The position numbers and the translations under genes were made by a program. Source: Hygrocybe punicea (Eukaryota; Basidiomycota; Agaricomycetes; Agaricales; Hygrophoraceae). Taken from it: a stretch of DNA of 64,000 bases. Every line of letters starts with the position of its first letter. Positions within the stretch are counted from its first letter, which is position 1. Shown piece by piece: positions 23,941 to 35,700 of this stretch. A model generated the notes under the pieces. It did no database searches. It was not told where the DNA came from and saw only the letters and a list, made by a program, of their open reading frames with translations. The stretch is from the NCBI GenBank assembly GCA_963556145.1, contig OY744472.1:5208001-5272000 (forward strand), read 5' to 3'.

Positions 23941-25334
23941 TTATCCGAAGAATCTCTCGGTCAACACCTCCGCCTTCGTTTGCCACACATACTCCTCTCT
24001 TATCTCTTCCCCGGAAGCCACAGCCGAAGACGACATGAGAGCCAGCGAGACTCCAACGATGATAGTGCGTGTAGGCTTTTCAAGCTGGTGATTCAAGTAT
24101 AGTGTCATGCTATCCGGATCGAACGGATCGGTGCTGGTGAACAGGACAGGTCGGAAATCGAGCGATTTGAAAGTGGATTTGACGGAGCGGTTCCACTGAT
24201 AGGCTTCGGTCCCGATGGAGGTCAGCTCGACACGGAACTTCGCAGGTAAGGAGACGCCATTCGCGGGTTCGCCGAAGAGGGATATGACGATCGAGGAGAG
24301 TTTCTTGAAGACGTCGTCTGAGAAACGGCTCGACCACTCACCCGAAGGTATGCGATTGTCGATTGCTGAGTAGGTCAAGCAGCGCCAGCGAGCCGCCAGT
24401 CGTTGAGGATCTAGAATGAAGACATCAGAACAATTTTTTTTTGGTATTTGGGGAAGAAAAAACCTCGGCGACGGACGTCACGATACATGTCCGATAACAA
24501 CTTATTCTCAACCTCCGTCACCTCCGGGTGAAACAAATCAAACAGGGTACTCGTCAATGCCAAATTGACAATAAAGCGAAAAGCTTCAGGAAGGAATTCC
24601 TCAGGCCTGCGCCCGGTACCTCTCTCAGACAACGCAAGACCAGGTGCGCCGCTAAGATCTTCTTGGAGCTGCTTCAAATTCCATGCATCCGTAGTCGTCC
24701 ACGAGGATTTCAAGTCCACAGATTTAAGGACAGCGTTGCTGGCGAAGAGGCACGAATTCCTGATCGAGACATTCAACTTGTCGAAGAGCTCAACGACGTC
24801 ACGACGGTCCTGGGTATCGGTCAGCTGAAGATAGGTGCTCAATTGGGCACGCTCGGTTTGTGCCTCCTCGCGTTGGTTTAACAATGATTTCTTTTCTCTC
24901 TCCCATGCAGATGCGGAGGAATAGGACGGGACGTAGTTTGCGGCGCGCAAGTTGTTGGTGCGACGACGTCGGTAGCGCAAACAGAGCAAGACCGCGATCA
25001 CTACCAATGCTCCTGCGGCCAAACCTCCGACTGTGGAGTTAGTGTAGAAACGTCAAAATGACTGGATGAAACTGATGATGCATGATGGCTTGGACCCACA
25101 CAATGCACCGACTACTTCACCGACTTTGATGTTACTGTGCTTGCTGGCGGTGGAGGGTGAAGTGTTTGTGCTTGAGGGCGTTGATTCTGAGGTTGATAAC
25201 GTGGGGCTCAGTGTGGTGGCAATGTATGTTGTCACGATTGTGGTGACCTCGACCACATAGGAGGAGGTAGGTATGGGATACGTGGTATAATTGGATAGCG
25301 TGGAAGTGATGATCGAAGTGATGATCGACTCCAT
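23941..25334 (-). CDS. stalk-membrane-cytoplasmic domain protein, long form 1
   Basis: Exon 1 (from ATG 25334) is a Ser/Thr/Pro-rich stalk beginning MESIITSIITSTLSN, with no Cys-rich fold. Its donor is the GTGGGTCC-type site shared by all paralogues. The next exon encodes one membrane helix (GALVVIAVLLCL) followed by RYRRRR and PSYSSASAWE. A coiled-coil stretch follows (REKKSLLNQREEAQTERAQL), then a cytoplasmic domain with WTTTDAWNL and FHPEVTEVENKLLSDMYRD. After an intron near 24412-24470 the last exon reads DPQRLAARWRCLTYSAIDNR and ends ERFFG. The layout resembles fungal cell-wall or surface sensors, but no known sensor domain is seen. It is about 80% or more alike in the cytoplasmic part to the 46774-48274 gene. 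Confidence 0.75.
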
Positions 25335-25506
25335 TGCGGAATTGAGGTCGAGGGTGAGGTGTATCGATGGCGAGCTATAGTGGGACGTTCACTTGTGAAG
25401 ACTGGTGAACTTGGAACTCCGAGAATGTGTAATTGCTTGACACCGTTCCGAATGATCCAACATAAGTACGATAATACTCACGGTCCTCATAAAGGGACAG
25501 GACAAT

Positions 25507-25545
25507 TCGATTAGATGGTTTCTGGCGCCGAAGTGCCTTGTGACT
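25507..25545 (-). promoter_or_regulatory. shared upstream motif of the stalk-membrane gene family, copy 1
   Basis: An ATTCGATTAGAT box and, just after, TTCTGGCGCCGAAGTGCC lie about 190 bp before the start at 25334. The same pair of boxes precedes the paralogues at 44827, 46321, 48274 (second box only) and 49650. Confidence 0.6.
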
Positions 25546-25560
25546 TGTCACATGACATTC

Positions 25561-25860
25561 CTGAGAACTAGCGGGGCAACCCCGCCATAAGAAGGGTTAT
25601 CTTAAGACCGTCCTAAGACCGAGACTTGACCGAGATGACCGAAGGACCCAAGGCAGACCGAAATGACCGAAGGGAGACCCACAACCACGTGAGAAAGTGC
25701 ATTTTTTTTGTCGAGAAAAACTACGCGTACTACGGGTACTAGTTTGTGAAGACGTGCACTAGTTGTCTTTCACAAACTATAGTAAGTAGTTGTCTATAAA
25801 ACCACAAACAAGTGAAATAAGGTGAACGAGAGCCGCGCAACCAGGCAAGGGCAGAGAAAA
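25561..25860. other. intergenic, short GACCGA repeats
   Basis: No gene is seen. Degenerate direct repeats of gaccgaga/gaccgaaa occur between about 25600 and 25675. A perfect inverted pair of about 10 bp (agtttgtgaa/ttcacaaact) lies at about 25740-25780. Confidence 0.5.
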
Positions 25861-28800
25861 TTAGCTATAACTGTAGTTGAAAAAGTTTTCAAGGAAGGAT
25901 TCAAACGGATAATGAGCCAGACTCATTACCATGAAGAGGCTGGTTGTCAGCATGAAGACAGTCCATTTGCAAGTAGCGTGATCCAGCGTATTCAACAAGT
26001 ATCTCCGATGGAGTTGAGCAGGGTGTGTTGAGGTCGACAAAAAGCTTGAACAAGCACCGGCCATCGGGAATGGTGATCGTGCGGCTCTGGATAAGCTTTG
26101 CGAATGCTGCGTACTCCATTGTGAGGTCCCCGCCATCATCTCCTCGTATCACAAACACATCGTAAACCTCACGGAGGGTGGCCAAGAATACCATTGGATT
26201 GAATGTCGTCCCAAGCTCAAAAATGCCTTGAGGCTGGGGCCACTCAGGTACTTGGTCCGTCTTCATCACCTGTTTAACTCCGTCGGAACAGTAGCCTTTC
26301 TTATGGTTCTCCGGAGAACCTGTCGGACCAGGGTACATAATCGTTCGACATCGAGTGCAAATTGCAGCCCTTCTCTGGTGGTTCATAATGTTATGCGAAG
26401 CGTTGATAGTCTAGCAACAAGTGATACGTACTGATTTTCCTTTTTCCACCTTGACTAGAGGGATCGCACCACAATGCCTTCTCCAAAATGTTTCAGTCTT
26501 GCTCCTGGTAGCTGAATGATCGTGAGAAATGTCAGGAACAAAGAATTCACTGAGGAAAGGTCAGAGAGAACGTACATGTGTAATTGTTCTTCAAAATTCG
26601 GTCGGAAATTTTTGTTTCCATGTCACTAAGGAGATCGACGAGCGCATGAGGGTTTTTCTTAATAGTAAGACGGTTATTTTTGGCATTCGCTGCCTCCAAA
26701 CATTCGTTGTATTTTTGAGTTGCGGCTACCCATTTTTGAGAGGTCATGTTGAATGATACCCAGCGATTTTCGAGACGCATATCCATGAACAGATAAAATT
26801 CTTTGTCGTCCTTGATTGACATCGATCGGATGTCAGTTCGTGTGGCAATCGAGAATAAGCGTTCTGATCGAGTGAGGTTCTGTTGATCTGGCAGTACGAG
26901 GGGCAAGCAAAGCTTGGTTACTGGCATAGTTTGACCAGGATTTTCAGAAGGGAGGCCAGCTGGAGAAGGGGCTCCACGGTAAACCGGTGGGTGCTGGGAT
27001 TTGAAATAGACATCCAGGCCAAGTGATTGGCCTGGCATCTATTTTTCAATATTGTTATCGATGCCCTGATACATGAACAGATAGAATTGATCTACCGGTG
27101 AAGCAGCCCTCAGTTCTTGTGTGCACATTCGTTTTGTGACAGAATATTCAGTGCCATCAGTTGAAGATTGGTTGTGTTTCCGCTTTGGGGTGGTGGCGGC
27201 ATTGTTACCATCAACCTACAAGTATCTAGTAAGTGCATTCAGTTAGAATCATTGAGACTCACAATGGATGCTGAAGTGGTACGTTGACATTGGAGCCCCG
27301 AAATCTCAGGGTCTGTAACCATTACTACTTCTGCCTGCATGTGCGATATTTGGCCGCGATTGTTATCAACAACCCCATCACCCTGATTCGCTGTCCCCCC
27401 TCCATCAACCTTCTCTCCATTGCTTCCTTCCTGCCACGTCTTGCTTGTGTCCTTTGTCCCCAAGTTAAGGTTCAGTCCATCAGCGTTATCAAGCACATAC
27501 CTTGCCAAATTTGCCAGCACTTGAGGTCTGTGTCGGATTTTCCACATTTGATTGATGGACACTGGACTGCAGAGGCTGAAAGCGAAGTATAGGATCAATT
27601 CCAAGACTTTGGAGGACTGTATCGGCATCCGAATCATCTTGTAAAGGTATGTGGAGGAGCCGCTCCAAATCACCATTCTCTTCATGATTAATCTCCAGAA
27701 GACCGCTGAATGTTTCTGTATGCCTTGAGACCACCAAGCCAAATGTTTCGTCACTATTTGCAAACCTCATCTCCGGAAGAAGTTGAAGGTTTGTCTTGTT
27801 GCTTTTCGAGCGTTCAGTTTTTATGAGTCTGTTCCACAGGATAGCGATTTGATTCGTCAAATGTATATGATGAGATCCAAATGTTGACTTGATAAACGGT
27901 GTAGGTTCAGTGAGGGCTGACGCAATACAGATGTTTCGGCGCAACACGAAGTCGTGAGCCAGTGCACAAAACAATTCAAGGCCGCTTGCAAATGATCGCT
28001 GAATCGAATTCCACCCTTTATGGGACCCTTCGACTCGGCTTCCGTCTGCAGCAATGTCATTGCGCGTCCTCACCAAGCACCCTTTCTGTACATGACGCAT
28101 TTGCTCCGCATGTACCTTCTTGCACTTGTTAGCTATCAACCGTCAATGCTGATCATTTACAGCACAACTGACCTTAGAAGCAGCCGCAGACCACACATTC
28201 CCCTTCTCCACCCATTTATCATATGTGGTTTGCAATCTCGTTATCTGTTCTTCCTTATCCCAATAGATAGCATGACCCTCCTTCCCAGCTCTGACTTTTA
28301 GAATTGATTTAGTGATATCCTTAGCAACCATGCTCCTATAGGGATTCTTGATGCCATTGATGATCACAATAAGATACCTAGTTACAAGGTGAGTGTGATT
28401 CCAAGTGCAGATCTTTTCTGAAGATCTGCGGAACAATTGTGTGTGTCCAGCACTCAATTGCACCGCAGATCATTCACTTTTTATCCTTGACACATACCTC
28501 ATCAAGAAGTGATAGACATCAAGAGCAACATGTATTTGGGGGCATGCCTTCAAGATAGCATTCCGAACATGGCAGCAATTGTCAACGATGGCCATTTCTG
28601 GCATTGGAACACCAAGTTCTTTGCAACGTCAACTATAACCACTAAGTAGTTCTGTTATTTCATCTGCAGCGGCAGTCTGGCCCATGCGCTGACCAAGATT
28701 TCCAATTAATTTTGCATGCAGCGACATGTTACAACATACCCAGGCCATGGTCTGACCCTCCTCATTCAGTGCACTGAGAACACCCCCTTTCATCACTTTA

Positions 28801-29279
28801 GTACGTCTTTTCTGCTTGTCAACAATGGTGGCCTTGTTGGCTACACGGAATGTGTTATCAAGTGATATAATTTTCGCTGATAGATGGTTCGGTGTAAGTG
28901 GACCTGTCTAATAGCAATAAAATAGTGACTGACCTGTTAATGTCCGGAGGTATTCTTCAGACTCTCTCTTACGTGTTTGCTCATGGAAAGTGAGGAAGAT
29001 ATCGGTTATAAGATCATCGGTGATGCTATTATCGGCATAGCCTTCACGATTGAATGGGCCAGAGAACATCGTCAATGGATTTGGCTGCAAGGGTGCGATC
29101 TGTTGGTTTTGGAAGTTCTGTAAGTACTCGAACATTCTCTTCTTGTATTTGAGAAGGTGAAGTTCTACATCCGTCTTTTCAGTAACAAATCAAGCAACTC
29201 AATAATCATCACTTGCGCATGATATTTTCCGCAAGTCCCCCTGATGTTGAGGATGGTCGTAACTCGATTATCAGGTCAA

Positions 29280-30358
29280 TAGGGTATAGCACGGGTTCGG
29301 GTAAACCCGCGGTTTTTGGGCCGCGGGTTTCTCGGGTACGGGTACGGTGTCCCAATTTGGCAACCCGTGCACTACCGCACACCCTTACCCGCGGTAGACG
29401 GGTATCCACGGGTTAGCACAGAGGGCCCCAATGGGCCCCACAGGTAAGTTTTTTTTTACTTTTAATTCATTTATCTAACATATCTAATAACTAAGTTATA
29501 CCCAAACCGCCGCCACCACCACCACCACCACCACCAACCAACAACAACAACAACAACAACACGGCGATGAAGGGAAACGGCTGGGAGGGTGGTGCATACA
29601 CTTACCAGCACAGGTACGTGCCCCGATTCTTTCACCACCGACATCGGCTAACCCCCTGCCTTCGAGTCCACACCTCGCAAACGACGTTGACGCGTCAGTC
29701 AATGCGTCAACGCGTGTTCGCGAGGTCCCCAGCATGAAAACACGCATGAAGACTTCGCGAAAGCACGGTGACGCGTCAACTGACGCGTCAACATCGTTAA
29801 TGAAGTCGCCAGCACCAAACTACGAACAAAGACCATGCAAAGACAAATGAAGACCTCGCGAAGACAAATGAAGACCTCGCGAAGACAAATGAAGACCTCG
29901 CGAAGACAAACGAAGACCTCGAGTTCCCCCACAGACCTCAAACTAATCACCTCGCGAAAACGGGCTGGCGCATCAACTGATGCGCAGACGTTGTTCGCGA
30001 GGTATCTGGCCCGTGAAACGACGACGACGGTGACGACTTCCACTGCCAACTGGCAGCAGCAAGGCGGTGACGACGGTGGTGGAGCGGGGAGGGTGGCAGT
30101 GGGACAAGACGACGGAACCAGCCCAGCCCAGCCCCACAAATGCGAACCGTCGCATCAATTGACGTGTACGTTTCATTTGTGGGCTTGAGGAGCTCGCTGC
30201 CGCTGTCGTCGACACTACCCGCATGGCCACACGGGCAACCACCACACCCGCGTCCGACCGCGGGTAATGCAGACCCGCACCCGTCACGGGTACGGTGTCT
30301 GCGGGTACGGGTACGGTGTCCGGCCTGGCAACCTGCGGGTCACCCGTGCTACACCCTA
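29280..30358. mobile_element. hAT-like non-autonomous element 3 (1079 bp)
   Basis: Ends TAGGGTATAGCACGGGT and the complement of TAGGGTGTAGCACGGGT are flanked by the perfect 8-bp duplication CAGGTCAA (29272-29279 and 30359-30366). Inside are an (AAC/ACC)n tract, four 21-bp units containing ACCTCGCGAAGACAAATGAAG (about 29836-29925), and GTCAAYTGACG-type palindromes (about 29775, 30154). No transposase is present. Confidence 0.93.
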
Positions 30359-30872
30359 CAGGTCAAAGAGCTCATGAGTGACAGCACAGCGCTTAAAGAA
30401 GTAAGGAACATCGCCTGGAAACCATTGTGAGTCTATCCATTATCCAAAATGTTTACGCTCACGAGGAACAGCCCAGAGCTCCCATTTTCTCCAAAAAGCT
30501 GGGTTTGTTGTAGCAAAACAATAGGTTCCTTCTTTGTCCGGCAAAGTACTACCTTTTTTGTGTGAGTACAAACTCTCGCAGTTTTTGCAGATAAGCTGAT
30601 AGCCCAACGCGGTTTCCTCTTCTCGGATGCCATGGATCTCGCGATGTCCAGTTGTGGTCCATCCATCCCACTGTGTATCAGTTGAGTTGCATTGAGGACA
30701 TGTACTGATATCGTCATGGTAAAGGGGATGGATGATGTTGAATGGTTTGAGGTAGGCTGTCTTGGGTTGAATTATGGCTACAGGCTGACGCTTGCGAATG
30801 TGCCGGTATGATGGTGGAAGGAAATGAGGACCCAGGAATGGGATATTATTAGGCAGGCCCGGAGGTAGGGAT

Positions 30873-32181
30873 TAGTGTTGGGGAAGTTCGGTCTCAGACC
30901 GACCCAAACCCGGTTTAGACCGAACCGAAACCGCCGGTTTCGGTTTCGGTTTGGGAAATTTCGGCTGAGACCGAACCGTTCAGTCTCCGGTTTGGAGATT
31001 TGGCCGCGGGCCAAAACGGTTTCAAACTCAGTTTGAACCGCAAACCGACAGTCCAAAGTCGGCTACATGGCTGACTTCGAAAGTCACCCAAAGTCACCAA
31101 CCCCACCAACAACACCCCCGATATACGCCAAACGAAGACGATGGAGCACCCGAGGTCGACAAAACGGGCGGCGGGGTACTCCCTGCCGCCCGCGTATGTT
31201 TTTTATTTTTATTTATTCGAACTTAACTAACGCATTTACAAATTACAGGTTGATGCACCACGGCCACCACCACCACCACCACCACCACCACGACAACGAC
31301 CACGACCACGGCAACGACAACGACAACGGCGACGGTTACAACCACCGTCAACGCCACGCTGGACGCGCCCACAGCAACGCCCACGGCCCACCCCCAGCGC
31401 CACGCCAAACGCGTTCAAAACGCGCACCAAACATACGTGAATGGGGTGGAGTCAACAAGGTGGAAGAGCAGCAGGGGTGGTGCATCCACCCCGCTCCTTC
31501 GTGGTATGTACCTTTATTCATTTTTTCACTGATTTATTCGTCCATTATAGAACGCGGCACCGTACCACCACCACCACGCAACACTAACACCACCGAGGAA
31601 GGCCAACGCGAGGTCAACCCGGCCGTCGTCGTGTGTACAACGCGTATGACGCGTCCGGACACCCTCGCGAAGAGGCTCCTATGCCACCACCACCACGTGT
31701 CCGCCGAAAACAACCAAAGCGGCCCAGCCGTCGTCACGTGCACAACGCGTATGACGCGTGGGGCACCACCACCACCACCACCACCACCACCATCACACGT
31801 CCACCGAAAACGGCCAACGCGGTCAACCCACATCGCATGTACAACGCGTGTGATGCGTCGGGACACCCATGGAGAAGCCCGCGTGCGGCTCAATGCCGGC
31901 GCAGGGTGTGCCAGCACCCCAGCACCCCAATCTCACCTCGCAAACAGGCTGGCCATGTCAATTGACGTGCGCAGCACTGTTGCGAGGTCAGAATGGTGCA
32001 GGGGCACTGAGCACTAGCGGTCCGCGGTTCAGACCGCGTTTGGACCGAAACCGAACCGATGCAAACCGTTTGCATCGGTTTCGGTCTGGTTTGGGGACTT
32101 TGGGTGGAAAACCGGACCATTCGGTTTCCAGTTTGGGCAAAAAGGCCCCAAACCGGACCAAACCGAACTTCCCCAACACTA
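30873..32181. mobile_element. hAT-like non-autonomous element 4 (1309 bp)
   Basis: Ends TAGTGTTGGGGAAGTTCGGT and the complement of TAGTGTTGGGGAAGTTCGGT are flanked by the perfect 8-bp duplication GTAGGGAT (30865-30872 and 32182-32189). The interior has (CAC/ACG)n tracts (about 31260-31340, 31560-31800) and GTCAATTGAC (31957) next to CTCGC boxes. A 316-codon ORF across it is low-complexity and not treated as a gene. Confidence 0.94.
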
Positions 32182-32499
32182 GTAGGGATCCTTTTTTTGC
32201 ATTCCCATGGCACTTCGTCAGTTTATAGATGAAGCCAACATATTCCACAACATGTGCTTCCCACTCTAACTGCTTTTCAATTGCCGATTGATTTCGAGAT
32301 ACGGCACTGCGATGCTTTATCCAGGCCCTGACCCGTGTGTCCACCTGGCGTAAAATGTACGTCAATCGGATATCACCACAAAAGCAAATTGACCAACGGA
32401 AGATTTCCATTTCAGCTCAAGCTCTTTTCTTTCTTTGACCGATGTGGCAATGGAGTTTTTTATGATACTAAGCACCACAGTGGGTTCGAATGTTGACAT

Positions 32500-32771
32500 G
32501 AGGAGGTTGCCAATGACTGAGCAATGGATTCAGTTCCAGTTCCGAATAGAACCCTTGAAGCCGATCACTTGTACTTCCAATGTGCATTCCATATTTCATT
32601 TTGTACTTTTCTCTTCGCAATCACACTGTTTCCATTGTTGTACACTCTGGCATTCAGTTGCGTCTTGAGGGAATGGACAACCAGCATGTAAATAAATTTG
32701 GAAATGCTGCAAGTGAGACATAGATAACACGTATACATTAGACACAATAGGGGCCTTGCTCTTCTCTTGCA
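32500..32771. promoter_or_regulatory. short divergent intergenic region (DUF6729 gene / XPG gene)
   Basis: About 270 bp separate the two oppositely directed starts, so both genes probably share a bidirectional promoter. No TATA box was identified with confidence. Confidence 0.45.
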
Positions 32772-35700
32772 ATGGGAGTCAAGGGACTGTGGAATGTATG
32801 CCGTTCTCATGATATATTGGTGCTATTTATTGCCGTTTTCAGAAAGGTTGTCACATCACGTGTAACACGCGACTTTTGTCACTCTGGCACACGAAACATC
32901 GGTGAGCCATTTCTCATCCAATTCTCAACATTTCCGTCTAATTCTTTCTGTTCTGTCATCCCCTCATCCCTCTCCAGGTGCACAACCAACTTTCAGGCCC
33001 CATTTCTCAAGTATGGGCATGATCAAAATTTGGGCCTTGTCACCCTCTCGGAGAACATTTCTGGTGCATCGCGGGGAGATACCAAGCTGGAATTGGGCCG
33101 AAATAACCCAGGTATGTCCTCCCCAGATGCCCATGTAGTTTTTGTGCTGAATCACTTGAATTTTCACCGTAGGAAAACCCAGATGTCACCCAACGCCGCC
33201 CTGACGCTGTGAGCGTATCTGCATTACCTAGTGGAGAGATGTTGTCCAGGAACTATATGGAACCTTTCATGGTATGTCTACCCCAGGTGCATGCGTCGCC
33301 ATAAGCTGACCACACTCAGTACTCGGCTTTACAGGCGGCTTGGAACCTCTGTACTACACTATCCACCTCTGGCCATTTTTCTCGACATCTATCTGTTCGG
33401 TTTGTGCACGGCTAGTCTATTATTTGTATACGAGACCTGTATGATGTAGTTTTTACCTGAATAATGATCCCTTCGCTGTTGAACTTGACACTGCCACATT
33501 AGGTATCCAAAGCCAACGTTGATCTTCTGAAACGACTCCGAATCACTATGCCGCGAGGCAAACGAATCTCTGAAGACCTACACTGGGCAATTGTTCGGAT
33601 GGCACCCTGTGAAGATCTCGACAAAATCGCCGCTTACACTGGCATAAGCCGATGACAAGTCCTCAGGATTCTGGCTCAACATCGCTCAACTGGCCAAGTT
33701 TCTAAGCCATTGGTGGACCAGCGGCTGATTGGAAGGCGTCGTCATTTGACCTCTGAGGAGGTTTCAGTATGTCATCGCTTGAGATCGTTGATGTATTGAC
33801 CAAAATTCCCATCAGTTCCTCCAAGGTTGTATCAATGATAACTGTGACGCGTACCTCGAAGAACTTCGCGACCAGCTTCAGCTGAGCACCCAGAAATCAG
33901 TATCCTTATCCACGATATGGAGAGCCTTGCACCGTAGTGGGCATACTATGAAAAAGGTCGGTTTCCTTTGTTTTTAGCTATTCTAACTGACGATTTTGAT
34001 AATTCTACACAGCTGACGAAGGTAGCTATTGAGAGGAGCGCTCTGCTGCGTGCCGAATATATACAAAGGGTTGGCCTTCAGTATCAAGCTGAGCAGCTAG
34101 TATTTGTAGACGAGAGTGCCTGTGATCGGCGCACAACGTACCGGGGCCGCGCTTGGGCGATTCGGGGCCAGCGTGCTGTCAGAAAAGCCTTTTTCATTCG
34201 GGGCAAACGGTATTTTGTTTCTTTATCTATTCAAGATCAGTAGCTGATACCAGTGATTCAAGATATTCCATACTTCCTGCCATTTCCCTCGATGGGATAT
34301 TGACCGTGAAGATTGTCGAAGGGTCATTCAACACGTCTCACTTCGCCGAATTCATCGAAGAGCTGCTCGAGCGGATGAATCCTTTTCCTGAGGTCAACTC
34401 CATCATTGTAATGGATAACTGCCGCATCCACAAGTCCAATCTAATTGCCGAAATGATTGAGGAAAGGTATGTCATTGATCCTGCTTCCTTGCAGGTACTC
34501 ATTGGATTATAGAGGTATGCGAATTGAATTTCTCCCCCCATACTCACCAGATTTCAACCCGATTGAACTGGCGTTCTCGGCAATCAAGTCCGACATCAGG
34601 CGGAAGGGCAACATAGTGCGTGCAGTGATGGAAACACCTGACCAGCAGGCTGAGGTCTTTTGCCAACTGTGGGAATCGGTGCACACAGTGACAGCAGACG
34701 ATGCGGAGGCTTTCTATCATCACTGTGGATATTTGTAGCTACATCTGGCAAGACTGATGTAGGAATATTTTGTTGTACTCTGTAATTGTGCAATTATCAA
34801 TGTCTTTGCTTTGACATCTGTTGAGGGACTTCATTGCTTTGTAACCTTTGTGGAGGGGTTGAGACCTTCATCAACAAATCCTTGCTTTGTTTGCGTAAAA
34901 TTGTACATTGATAAGGATTATTCAATATGGCTGCCTGTGGAGCTGGACCCTAGTTTGCTTGTTGAGGGGAGGAGCCAGGCACAAGTATCAAAGGGCATCA
35001 CTGCCGTTCGTTTTCAGGGAAAATGAGTTGGCACCAAGGCCTACCAGCAATACAACAACCGGCTCATCAATGGGAGTTAGTATTGCCTGCTTTGAGTGAA
35101 GTAATAGGGGGTTTCACACATCCCCAACTCGGCCCCAACTTCGGTCCGACTTCAAACCCGACTTGAGGTCCTTTTTGGGCAATTTTTTGTCAAGTTGGGG
35201 CACAAGTTGGGGCACGAAGTTTGAAACGAAGTTGTACTCGGGAGCACGATTTCAATCCCCAACTTCATGTGTCCCAACTTCAGCCACAACTCGACCAGAA
35301 TTGCCTAAACGAGACTCCGCAACTCGGCGAGTTGGGGCAAAGTTGAGGCAAAGTTGAGGCTTGAGTTGGGGTCGAGTTGGGGATGCGTGAAACCCCCTAA
35401 TGGTCTATGATGGCAACACAGGATGTTCAAAGGGCATCACTGCTGTTCATAGAGAAGGAGTTGGCACCAAGGCCTAGTGTTGCCACGGTCCGGTCTTTTT
35501 TGGGACCGTTGCAAGACCGTGGCTGGACCGTTGGCAAAGTAAAATAGATAAAATTCTGGAAATATTCAACCAACTCCACTACCATGTTGACTATATATGA
35601 GAATATTTCTGAGATTTCTGATAATTTATTTGAATTTTAATTTGCAACGGTCCAGCCATGGTCTTGCAATGGTCCCAAAAACGACCGGACCGTGGCAACA

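Larger units (their letters stand above)
25901..32499 (-). pseudogene. DUF6729-type gene with DDE-like core, broken by two insertions
   Basis: The N-terminal exons read EYVGFIYKLTKCHG, PNNIPFLGPHFLPPSYRH and a zinc-binding module with CPQC, GWTT, CKNC (about 30480-30700), which I recognise as DUF6729. A probable RNase H-like core follows: SLDNTFRVANKATIV, GGVLSALNEEGQTMAWVCC, EMAIVDNCCHVRNAIL, HVALDVYHFLM, NPYRSMVAKDI and GSRVEGSHKGWNSIQR. The C-terminal parts have KKNPHALVDLL and CTRCRTIMYPGP...KGYCSDG. hAT-like elements at 29280-30358 and 30873-32181 each split an exon; excising each with one duplication copy restores the frame (LFDL-IIEL and KGSL-PPGL). The start is uncertain, with an ATG candidate at 32499. 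This is a large Agaricomycete-specific family; a transposase origin is likely but unproven. Confidence 0.75.

Noticed and set aside
31067..32017. 316-codon ORF with His-rich runs
   Set aside because: It lies fully inside hAT-like element 4, is low-complexity and has no family features.
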